NCBI GenBank assembly: GCA_015039365.1
Contig: WION01000122.1
Coordinates: 1-64,000, forward strand
DNA: 64,000 nucleotides
Source of the DNA: Amanita rubescens
Lineage: Eukaryota; Basidiomycota; Agaricomycetes; Agaricales; Amanitaceae
Direction of reading: 5' to 3'
The notes beneath the pieces were generated by a model. It saw only the letters and a list, made by a program, of their open reading frames with translations, did no database searches and had not been told where the DNA came from. A program made the position numbers and the translations under genes. Shown here piece after piece: positions 24,913 to 34,296 of this stretch (within the stretch, counting starts at the first letter, position 1; each line of letters begins with the position of its first letter).

Positions 24913-25545
24913 CTAGATCTCGTCCACTTTTTCTTTCTTTTTCTTCTCAGAACCATTTCGAACTTCAGCCTTAATCTCCTTCACCACACGTCGTAACTGT
25001 TTCGCTCCCTCACGCTCGAGAACATCACAATTCCATCGCTCTAGGGGTGCTGTGTCTGTCGTCATCCCAGGGTCAGCTAGAATTTGTTGCGGAAGGATAG
25101 CCTCATCACGGGGCTTTGTGTAGAAACAGAGTCGCGTTCCCATTGCGCTGATACCGTATAGGACAGGCATTGGACAGCTAACTGCAAGTAAAATTAGTTA
25201 GGTTTAAGATATGCGATGACTTGGATAGTACTGACCAGATAATTTCGTCATGCGAGCCCGAATCTGGCGGTCCGATGCCGCACGCTTAGAACGATATCGA
25301 AGGTTCCCAGGAGCATTTGGCTGTAGTACGAGAACCGGTTTGCCCGGGTCTCCATATATGACCTCGTACATAAACGTTGATTCGGCGGGTGAACTGGAAG
25401 TTCGCGGATATGGTGCAACCATGAAATCAGCATTAGAAGGGAAGAGCGTGCATAGAAGGAGGTTGTAAGGCATAAAAAAGTGAGCCTCTAAGGCACCAGG
25501 GGGGACCCTTGCGAACCGACGAAGGATTGTGGCCGGCCAAGACAT
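24913..25545 (-). CDS. Fungal PD-(D/E)XK-like protein, copy 1
   Basis: Two exons in phase (25545-25236, 25181-24913) give 192 residues. It matches a common basidiomycete hypothetical family by the ordered motifs FMYEVIYG, DRQIRARMTKL, PMPVLYGISAMGTRL and APLERWNCDVLEREG. In relatives I recall, a VxEIK-type strand sits where this protein has VLVLQPNA, so the acidic-x-Lys of a PD-(D/E)XK nuclease core is absent. The protein is probably not an active nuclease. The C-terminus is lysine-rich (SEKKKKEKVDEI). Two related copies lie 5-6 kb away. Family membership fairly sure; biochemical role unknown. Confidence 0.62.
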
Positions 25546-25569
25546 GGTGGATATGGGTGCCAGTCACAT

Positions 25570-26013
25570 ATGTCACATTTTAATTTCGGCGCGGATAACG
25601 CAACAGCTCACCCTAGCAGTCGAGAATTCATTCACTACGCCCACGGGAACACCTACAACATCCCCTCCGAGGTTACCAATAAACGTGTTAGCCCCGTGGG
25701 ACTGAGAACAGAAGGAGCGAAGAAGGGTTTGGCCTTGCGGCGCGTGATTTCAGATAACCTGACGCGCTGGAGATTTCTGAAAAAAAAGCCTGTTGTGCAA
25801 TACTACCGATATCGCGCGCGTCAGCTGAACCCACAGCAGCAACGAATTTGGGGCTTGCCGGATGATAGCAATATTTTCTATCTCAGTGCAGCGTCAGTAT
25901 TGCGATCTATAGTCCGCGGAACAGTCAACGCTCGCCTGTTCGTTCATCGACCACAACGAAGAGCGCTTAGAAGTTCCGTTTTGAGGAAGCTAAATGTTCG
26001 TCTCCGTCGATAA
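25570..26013 (+). CDS. Small basic hypothetical protein
   Basis: Intronless 147-codon frame starting 25 bases from the divergent gene at 25545. No domain recognised. It is rich in Arg/Lys, with a strongly basic end (RALRSSVLRKLNVRLRR). Its last 56 bases are the second copy of the 63-base direct repeat, so the end is borrowed sequence. The equivalent place beside copy 2 (about 30480) diverges at once. It could be spurious. Confidence 0.28.
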   Translation: MSHFNFGADNATAHPSSREFIHYAHGNTYNIPSEVTNKRVSPVGLRTEGAKKGLALRRVISDNLTRWRFLKKKPVVQYYRYRARQLNPQQQRIWGLPDDSNIFYLSAASVLRSIVRGTVNARLFVHRPQRRALRSSVLRKLNVRLRR

Positions 26014-26020
26014 CGGCTTT
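25958..26020. repeat. 63-base direct repeat, right copy
   Basis: Partner of 24512-24574. Just beyond it, gcaactttgtaattaactat resembles 16208-16230. From 26021 to 26290 the DNA is AT-rich without a gene. Confidence 0.85.
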
Positions 26021-26291
26021 TCAGACGCGCTAGCAACTTTGTAATTAACTATACGCGGTAAATCATTATTTTATGTCATGAATGATTATGATGAACAGAG
26101 AATGATAATTTGTGAGAGATTATATAACACAGTACGAATACGTTACTGAGTAAATACTAGTAGCAGTTTATAAAATATCACGGACTCTTCTACTACGATA
26201 AGTAACCATTATCAATCAATGGAAAGTGCCCGGTTCAATAGGCTTAGGCGTGTGCGATCCATCTGCCCGCCACAGGCAGCCAATCGATGCT

Positions 26292-26837
26292 TCAAATTGA
26301 GGGAAAAAGCTCCACAACAGTTTTAACCCAGCAGCGGCAGCCTTCTCCGGACGGTGCGTACTTGTATCGGAGAAGTCCGTTGGTGTTGAGCAAGTTGAGG
26401 ACTCCGCGTACGTTCATGTGGGGGCTGGCCAACATCGGAACCATTAAAACGCCATTAGTCGATACAGCATATGTTCTGCCGATGACTCCAACGATGCCGT
26501 GCAAGTTGTCTGCTCCCCGCTTGACCATATCGAATGAAATGGACTGAGCCTGGCCGATGGCGAAGAAGAGACGCCAATGGTTGACCTCGTCGCCTTGCGC
26601 CTCCCGTACGGACGGTTGGCTGCACTGAGCGAAGACACCATGAGTGACGGGTGCATCGAGGGAACTAATTGGAAGGTCGCGCAATTGGAGTTCGACGTTG
26701 GGCCACGGACTAGTAGGGTTAGCGTGACCGCTCCCGCCGCCATGGTTGCCTCGCTTGACCATGGGAGGCATAGGGGTAGCGATGACGCAGGGACTGACGA
26801 GAAGGGCGATGACGAAGGTGAGGGGTAGGCTGCGCAT
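26292..26837 (-). CDS. Secreted DUF7770-like protein
   Basis: Single-exon 181-residue protein. Residues 1-20 form a signal peptide (MRSLPLTFVIALLVSPCVIA), followed by a possible Kex2 site (MVKR). The body has the order NHWRLFFAIG, SISFDMVKRG, GRTYAVSTNGV and GEGCRCWV, which agrees with the fungal DUF7770 family as I remember it (NHW, SxxxDM, GEGCRYW). That family has no assigned function; the secretion signal makes this an extracellular or secretory-pathway version. No neighbour hints at a role. The family name is a recollection and should be treated as tentative; the secreted nature is clear. Confidence 0.55.
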   Translation of the reverse strand: MRSLPLTFVIALLVSPCVIATPMPPMVKRGNHGGGSGHANPTSPWPNVELQLRDLPISSLDAPVTHGVFAQCSQPSVREAQGDEVNHWRLFFAIGQAQSISFDMVKRGADNLHGIVGVIGRTYAVSTNGVLMVPMLASPHMNVRGVLNLLNTNGLLRYKYAPSGEGCRCWVKTVVELFPSI

Positions 26838-27012
26838 TTTTAGAAGGATTTGTTTAAAATTTTGGAGGTAGGAATAAGAAATGAGGGTGATTGAGGAGAC
26901 CAGCTCTTAGGGAAGAAAGTAAGGCTTTTGGTGATCGTTTTTATACAAGAAGAGCACGCCCATGGAGATGACACCGATCATATTGTACAGATTACTGCTG
27001 CCGTGAAGCATG

Positions 27013-27128
27013 GCTTGAGTGACGTTGCGCGTTCCGTTTTGCGTGATAGGGGCAGTACTATGGGCATATAGCTTGAGTGACGTTGCGCGATTTGTTTTGC
27101 TTCATAGAAACAGTACTAGTAGGCATGT
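27013..27128. repeat. 58-base tandem duplication
   Basis: gcttgagtgacgttgcgcg begins at 27013 and again at 27071. Both units continue to a cagtacta-type block. It lies upstream of a 26-base T run. Confidence 0.75.
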
Positions 27129-27294
27129 GGGCGCTGATGATCAGTAATTCGTTGCCGATCTGTGCCCGTAGTAAAAAAATGGACGGCTTTTTAGACCGAT
27201 AGGCGCTTGAGTACAGCCTTTGGCTGAATTTCCAGGGTTCATTAGGTCCCACCGTGCCAGGGTGGAGTTGGCGCATCGTGATGGAGTAGTCTGC

Positions 27295-27320
27295 TTTTTT
27301 TTTTTTTTTTTTTTTTTTTT
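27295..27320. repeat. Poly(T) tract, 26 bases
   Basis: Uninterrupted T26. It might be the tail of a retroposed element on the minus strand or simply a homopolymer. No element body was identified next to it. Confidence 0.8.
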
Positions 27321-27329
27321 ATACTCCTT

Positions 27330-29844
27330 GTTTAAGCCCCGCGGCGCTTGTAGCGCATGGTAGGGCGTACTCTAATGTGGTACTCTTGTCATAATATACG
27401 TGTGGTTGTCTTCATCTTCCGCTAGAAAAGAACGCGCCATTTCTGGCGCGCGTGGAGTTTGTGTTGGTGGTTGTAGCGTGGTTGAAGCCTGGATGCGGAA
27501 TTGCGCACTCTGTGCGCTGTTCATCGTCTTCTCACCTCGTCTCTCATCACCTCTCTCCCGGTCCCCCTACCTCGCTGCCTCTCACCTGCCCCGCCCCGCT
27601 CTTCTCCCCATCGTTCTGTTCTCGTCATCTCCCCCCGCGCTACGCTGCGCCTCACTTGCCCCGTCCTCCCTCTCGGGCTCCCCCATCCTTCTCTCTAGTC
27701 TGCTGTTACTTCATAGTGTCCCATTCTAAATAATCAAAACGCATTATTATTCTTGCAATTACGACGTGGAGACCACACTCATGGTCCCCGTCCATGCCAT
27801 ACCAGTCTCCTTGATGCCTATGAAGACGAAATATACCTTCTTTGCTATTTCAGGAATCTGGGTATATTTGTGCAGATCCTGCAAAAATTGACGGTGAACG
27901 TTGAACTCCGTTGACTGGAACACGTAGTAGTTCGTAGCTCACATACATGTCGTAACGCGTCGCTGAGTGGAGGACACGGCACACGATCGAAGGCTACTCA
28001 GGCTGAGCTATTATTACCTTGCTTGTCAAAGTTGGCGTTGAGCAGTTTTCGTGCGGGTGACAGGCCAAATACAAGTACAAACACCGTGACCGACTCGGAT
28101 TCCGACTCCCGTGTTATATTGCGTCCTTGCCTCGACTCCCCGTGCCGTCCCTTGTCCTGCTTATCGTCACCTATCGTTTCTCTGATCAGCCCATTCGTAA
28201 AATTTGGTCATCCTATGCCAACTCCAGTCGGTTTTGTTATGTCATCATCGCCGTCAATTCATGCCATATTGCAGTACTCGCCGATCACGGGCCTGATTCC
28301 TGTTCAATTTGTGTCGACTGCCTTCCGCGAACCCGTTCCTATTCTGCATCTCGCCTATGTTCGGCGGGACGGGCACTGCACGTCAGGCTCCACTATACAA
28401 TTCGTCGCCGCCGCCTTATGATACTCATAACTTCATTTTGTACTTTAACGTGCTGATCTCATGGCTCATACAGGAAGTAATATATCCCAATTGTCGATGT
28501 CATTTCGAACGATGCTCCTCCGCTATCAGAAACTGACAATTATTGCTGCTTCCAACGTATGAATGCGCTTCAGCAAGCAAGGTTGCTGCCGGCGGAGACG
28601 ACCCCTTCACGAGTGTAAAGGTCCCCACACCCAGTCCGCTTACCGTCGCCTCTAGCTCGTGGCTCTACGCGGCCTGCCGTTGGCTCTCCCACATAGAAGA
28701 TCATCGTCCGGGTCCAACGTCCGCTTCTGTGGGACCAGGGTGTCGTTGTTCGGCCAATGTTCAGCACACTCTTTCTTTGTCAACCATAAGACGTTAAGGC
28801 GACGAGAAGAGGTGGATTGTAACCATGGACGGGATGATGTCAGGTCATTTAGAGGTGTACTAACTTCAGCTGGTGCTCACAAGGGATGCGTAAGTATCCT
28901 TTATGTCTGTTCCAGCTTTTATTTGTATTGAATTCGGTCTTGCACAGCATATATGGATACAACATGCCCGATCGACGGTGCGGAAATCGGCTTATTATGT
29001 CGCAAAGTGGGTGGACTGGGACCCTTGCGTCCGTTTCTGCTGGCTTCAATTCCTGTATGGTACATTGATCCTTGCGTGTCATCTGCATTCGACTGATTAC
29101 CTCGTGAAAGCCTCTACACAGTTGTTCTTGATGGGGACGCGTCGAATGAACGTTTGGGCACTTCGGAATGGCTTCTGTTCCACATGTTTTTACCCCAGTT
29201 TCCGAAAAAGACATGGTGCGCATCTTTTCCCAGCATACGAAGTTTATCTGAACTCGAACAAGAGGTAGAAAATAATTTACTGGATAGCAGGAGCGCCACC
29301 AGAATCTAATGTTAAATCCGATTCCAACCGGCATTTCCGAGTAAAGACTAGCCATATCAGCGCGCGATTCGTACGATACATGGAAGCGAAAACTGTTAAG
29401 TCAACATTTCCAAGTAAAGGCTAGCCTACATCACGATCATTCGGCGCGCAAGTCATATGTCATTGTCGACAGATCCACAAGGCTATCCTTTTCTCTTGCT
29501 GAACCAAATCGAGTGGTCCGATTCGGAATCGCCTCCACAGAGAAGGGTCATTTCGCGCTGATCGGTGTAATCGGCAGGTATGTGTCTGGTTGATTGTACA
29601 ATTCTCGTAAATGAAGAACAAAAGTGATGTGCCACACTCGGAAAGTTTCGTTCTCCATCCATACACTGCCGATGATCATAAAATCATCACGAGACGCCCG
29701 CCGACGTGCGAATTTGCCCCCACAGTGACAAGAAGCAGGCTATACTCATTCAATTGGGAATGTTTCAAGCTACACGATCATCTTAGCAAGGTAATTATGA
29801 CGTCAAACAGTGCATGTTGTACATATGTCTAGTCACAAAAGGAC
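27330..29844. other. Gene-poor stretch
   Basis: Contains a pyrimidine-rich block (about 27530-27700). An imperfect direct repeat lies near 29325-29440 (catttccgagtaaagactag against catttccaagtaaaggctag). A flank near 29585-29660 matches 24574-24650 beyond the other PD-(D/E)XK-like copy. Several 60-170-codon frames exist on both strands, but none shows a family motif or splice-consistent extension. Confidence 0.45.
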
Positions 29845-30443
29845 TCAAACCTCATTTCGAACTTCAGCCTTAATCTCCTTTGCAACACGTCGTAACTGTT
29901 TCTCTCCCTCACGCTCGAGAATATCACAATTCCATCGCTCTAGCGGTGCTGTGTCTGTCGTCATCCCAGGGTCAGCTGGAATTTGTTGCGGAAGGATAGC
30001 CTCATCACGGGGCTTTGTGTAGAAAGCGAATCGCGATCCCACTGCGCTGATACCATATAGCACAGGCATTGGACAGTTGACTGCAAGTAAAATTAGATAG
30101 GTTTACTAAGATATGGATAGTACCGACCAGATAATTTCGTCATGCGAGCCCGAATCTGTCGGTCCAAAGCCTCACGCGTAGAACGATCTCGAAGGTTCCC
30201 AAGAGCATTTGGCTGTAGTACGAGAACCGGTTTTCCCAGGTCTAAGCCATACACGACCTCGTACACAAACGTCACTTTGGCGGGTGAACTGGAACTTAAA
30301 GTTGGCCGACATGGTACAACCATGAAATCAGCGTTAGAATGGAAGAGCGTGCATAGAAGGGCGTTGTAAGCCCCAAGAAAGCCAACTTCTGAGGCATCAG
30401 CGGAGGCCCTTGCAAACTGGCGAATGACTGCCGGCCAAGACAT
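29845..30443 (-). CDS. Fungal PD-(D/E)XK-like protein, copy 2
   Basis: Two exons (30443-30128, 30080-29845) give 183 residues closely similar to the gene at 24913-25545: VYEVVYGLDLGKPVLVLQPNA, DRQIRARMTKLSG, PMPVLYGISAVGSRF, APLERWNCDILEREG. It lacks the lysine-rich tail of copy 1, stopping at EVRNEV. An upstream in-frame ATG at 30461 is possible; the start at 30443 matches the MSWPA start of copy 1. The same loss of the acidic-x-Lys strand is seen. Downstream flank is shared with copy 1, so gene and flank were duplicated together. Confidence 0.6.
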
Positions 30444-30894
30444 GATGGAAATGGCGATCAACGCCAGTCACATTTGTCACATTTTAATTTCGGCAAATGC
30501 CGTCGTGGGTGGTAACAGTCTCATCTTGTCTCTCATCTCTCCGGGCCACCGCCGGTCGCTCCTTTGTAACCTCTTGATTGACCGTCGGGATGCGCTCGTC
30601 ACTCGGATCGTGGAATCTATGTTGGCGAGTCTATTCTACGAATGATTGTCCATGCGCCCTACATCAGATCTTCATGACGAAACGCTCTCTAGCGCGTTCA
30701 ACATGCTCGATCTGACTCCGCACCATTTGGATTAGGTGATATTAGGTCTCATCATCACTGCGGAGCCTGAGTTCTGACTCTTCTCATAGATCTGGGTGAT
30801 CGCTCTTGCGGAATATGACGGAGAGCAGGTTGCGAATGCGAAGAAGTTCTTGTAAGGACTGTCGATGAAGCTGGCGGCGGCGTTGGCCAACTTC

Positions 30895-31360
30895 GAGTTC
30901 ACCCGAATCGACGTTTATGTACGAGGTCCTCCTGTACGGCTCATACCCGGCCAAACCAGTTCTCGTACTACAGCCAAATGCTCCTGAGAACCTTCGATAT
31001 CGTTCTACGCGTGAGGCGTCGGACCGCCAGATTCGGGCTCGCATGACGAAATTGTCTGGTCGGTGCTATCCAAGTCATCGCATATATTAAACTTGACTAA
31101 TTTTACTTGCAGTTGACTGTCCAATGCCTGTCCTACATGGTATCAGCGCAATGGGAACGCGACTCGCTTTCTATACAAAGCCCCGTGGCGAGGCTATCCT
31201 TCCGCAACAAATTCCAGCTGACACTGGGATGATGACAGACACAGCACCCCCGGAGCGATGGGATTGTGATGTTCTGGAGCGCGAGGGAGCGAAACAGTTA
31301 CGACGTGTGGTGAGGGAGATTAAGCGCTGGCAGGCGGGTTCGGTTCTCGCTGAAGTTTGA
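30895..31360 (+). pseudogene. PD-(D/E)XK-like copy 3, inverted and broken
   Basis: Inverted relative to copies 1 and 2. The first exon is recognisable from the FMYEVLLYG region through ASDRQIRARMTKLSG. The intron (gtcggtgctatccaag... to ttgcag) and the second exon (CPMPVLHGISAMGTRLAFY, APPERWDCDVLEREG) follow. The normal N-terminal third, with the MSWPA start, is not in frame. At the end a frameshift puts the lysine-rich tail (found at about 31378-31410) out of reach, so the frame stops at 31360. Most likely a relic. Confidence 0.6.
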
Positions 31361-32059
31361 AATGCTTCTTATGAGAGGAAGAAGAAAAAGTCGGTGGACG
31401 AGATCAAGCTAGCCTCTTTCTGAGGTTTGAGCCCTCTTGTGACTAGACATTTGTACAACATGCACTGTTTTGACGTCATCTGCTCACAGAGCGCGCACTC
31501 ATTCTGACAAAGATTTGGTTGGAATGCAGCAAGAATCATCTCTTGAAGACTCCTTCTCACTCGTTTCTCTTCATTTCCAAATTCTAGAAATGCTTGTCGA
31601 CGAGTCATTTCGCTGGAAGAATGTATATTGCGCGTCGTACAAAGGGCCACTTTGATCACGCTCGATACAATTATTATTTTATCATCCCCAAGGTTCTCTC
31701 CAACAAGAACCCCACTTCTGTCAACTATCACCGTGAGCAATATTTCCTCCTGGGCATTGGACTGGTCGCCAAAGTATCAGGTGCTGGACGGCTTCTGCAC
31801 GATCGCTTACTTTGCCTGCCAGATATCCGAATATACAGGCACGCTTCGAAAGTCACTAGTTTTCTATGTGCGTTTTCTATACTATGTCATGCACATCGGC
31901 ATTATAGATTCTCGTCTTTAGTGTATATAAAGAATACCTGTGCAGTTCGGGTGCTACTAATATGGTCTCTTTGCCGCGAATTCGCTTAAATCGGAAACGT
32001 AGGGAGTAACTACTATTGTGAGTCCCTTCATGGTTCAGAGTTGAAAACAGGTCCGTCGC
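31361..32059. other. Intergenic region
   Basis: A plus-strand frame at 31594-31989 and an overlapping one at 31628-31921 are open, but their residues resemble nothing I know and they overlap in different frames. No gene supported. Confidence 0.4.
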
Positions 32060-32700
32060 TTTGATCTCCATGACCAAATCGACTCTAATAATCATTAGTT
32101 GGAGACTTACATCCGGTGTTTCTTTTCTACTGGATCTCTGAGGTGTAAAGTGACGTGGTCTGTCCAAACTGCCCTTCAAAAAGAGATTACCGACCGTAAG
32201 AAAATAGAAAGACGTTTTGGGTGCGAATAAAAAGCGGTAGGTACCAACTATTTGTCGTTTTCTTCATACTTATCATCATGTACTCCTTCCCTCTTTTCCG
32301 CTGTGTTAAATCATGTGCGTAGTAGGATCGGACTATCATCTATCGACGATCTCTAGCTTTTCCACTCAAGGCCTCCAACATCGCATAAACGGGAACGACA
32401 AGACATTCTGGATACTAGCACGCAAGGCACGCTGGAAGAAGCTCTAGCGAGTCATAACATGTTTTCAGTGGGTTTCCCGTTCAGCGGCGCAAGTCGCTGG
32501 ATCACGGTTCGAGCAGCGTGAGCCTTTGCAGCTGCTCATCGATTGCTATAAAATTTACCATATTAGAGCAGTTCGTTTCGGGTATTATCTCGTCTGTGCC
32601 CGTTTTAGTTTGACTTGGAGTGGTTCTAAAGCAGAGAAGGCGAATGCAGGGGAGGGTGAACATGCAGAAGGGGATGCGGAAACGGAATGACACGGCTATG
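32060..32700. pseudogene. Third, collapsed copy of the factor/dehydrogenase unit
   Basis: 32098-32245 matches the exon near 2545-2681 (ggagacttacatccggtg; aaaaagagatta). 32320-32530 matches the start of the long C-terminal exon (ggactatcatctatcgacga; ctggaagaagctctag). Then, with nothing between, 32570-32665 matches the dehydrogenase start region read on the minus strand (tttgacttggagtggttct, ending at the gtgaacatgcag start codon). Everything between has been deleted. Orientation is as in copies A and B. Not functional. Confidence 0.75.
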
Positions 32701-32793
32701 CTAGAACCTAGGATGATGAACAAAGAGTAATACTAACAATAAGCCCCGCCTGGACCACATGCGTGATACTCTAGAAAGGCAGAGGCCTTGCCA

Positions 32794-33957
32794 TCAGGAG
32801 GCGACGGTTTCTGACTGGTTGCGTGGTACAGAAGGAATAGCACGTTCAATCGTAGATTCCCCAATGAATGTAGGTAATTCCGAAGGTTCTGGTTTAGCCC
32901 TATTTTCTGCCACGCGTATCAGTATAAGGTTATAGGCGATTCCTGCAACAGGGAAATTCTAGGTGCACGGATGAGATATAGTCTCCAACAGCATCAAATA
33001 ACATACGATGGCACTTGTCAAGAGCAGAATGTCGGTGGGGCTGAAAAGCAGCGTGAAGAATGCGGCGATACTCGTAAGGGTGTATAGTAAACCAGATTCA
33101 GTGATGAGGCGAATCGCAAAGCGGGAAAAGCTTCGAGATAGACAATTTTTCCGGATTTGCAATATAATAGCGGCTTCAATTTTACCTAGAATTAGTATCA
33201 CGGAATGATGCAGAATAATCCCGTTACGTACATGTCGCGTATATGTTTATGATGGTGGTACTTCCATAATACGACTCTAGTATACCACGTTGTGGATAAA
33301 GTAAGCATTTTGAGGCAGCTCCTGAGATGGTCACGCTCCAATACACTGTCATGACGAGAAGACTTGATATGTTGTACAGCGATAGGACAAGAGGAAGGGC
33401 GGCGATGCGCCAGGACCTATTGTAAACCATCCAACAACGGAAGATCTGCGAATACAATATAATAAACATAGGGTATTGACTTTGTTTATTCACAAACCAA
33501 GACGCTATCAGTTATAATCGGCGTAAGCAGTTTTATAAACCACTGAAGAGAGAGTTCAACTCGACGATGAGGGTCAAATTGTTAAATTACGCACAATAAC
33601 AACAGTCGTGTAGTACGACTTGCCACTACGGCCTTCAAAAACGAGTAATGTGGCTTGCAGAGAAATGCTAAAGCCTATGACAGAACAAGTAAAGAGGAAA
33701 ATGGTAATGATTAAGTAAGGCCGATGAATGGGCTTGCGCAGGGCCTCGCCATCGTCCGAAAAGATGAGCCATCGTAGGCAGAGGAGGAACGAGGCGAAAT
33801 ATACACCCGTTAAGAGTGCCTGCGAAGCCATCGCAATGATATGTATTTCGACGAATGACAGCATTGAGTCGAGTACATTGCCCACATAGTATTTGTACCA
33901 GTCGAGCTGTTGGACTCGGTTTGATGAAGTAGAGCAATAACTTCTGCCGTTAGACAT
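32794..33957 (-). CDS. Seven-TM agaricomycete membrane protein, family member d
   Basis: Family signature LRWLIFSDDGEALRKPIHR in exon 1. Later come IFRCWMVYNRSWRIAALP, IRLITESGLLYTLTSIAAF, and the tail GNSTIERAIPSV ending at the TGA at 32794. Start at 33957 (MSNGRSY). Exon-intron pattern matches the other members, and I saw no internal break. It sits within 100 bases of the collapsed dehydrogenase relic, mirroring the order beside copy B. Function unknown. Confidence 0.7.
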
Positions 33958-34188
33958 TCTGGCCTAAACTGGTCGTGATGAATGATTATACAGGTCTAGG
34001 GTAGCGAAGATCAATGACCTATTAATTAAAATTAATAAATGGAAGTCCTGAGTCTTGCGTTAGAAATTTGGCGCAGAGTTCCGATCGAACAGTGGCTATA
34101 AAGCCGTGAACTTTCTAATCCAATGCTCCTTCCCTCTTTTTTCTAGGCGTGAATGGGTGGATTGCGAAAGGAACGGTGGGAGGACATT

Positions 34189-34296
34189 AGTGGGCAGCAT
34201 GAGAAAAGTGATAGATAGAAGGTTTGCTCTTAGCCCAGCATCAGTGGGCGGCATGAGAAAAGTGACATAGAAGGTTTTCTCTCACCCCGGCGTCTG
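34189..34296. repeat. 54-base direct repeat
   Basis: agtgggcagcatgagaaaag at 34189 is repeated as agtgggcggcatgagaaaag at 34243, in the duplicated upstream flank of seven-TM gene d. Confidence 0.75.
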
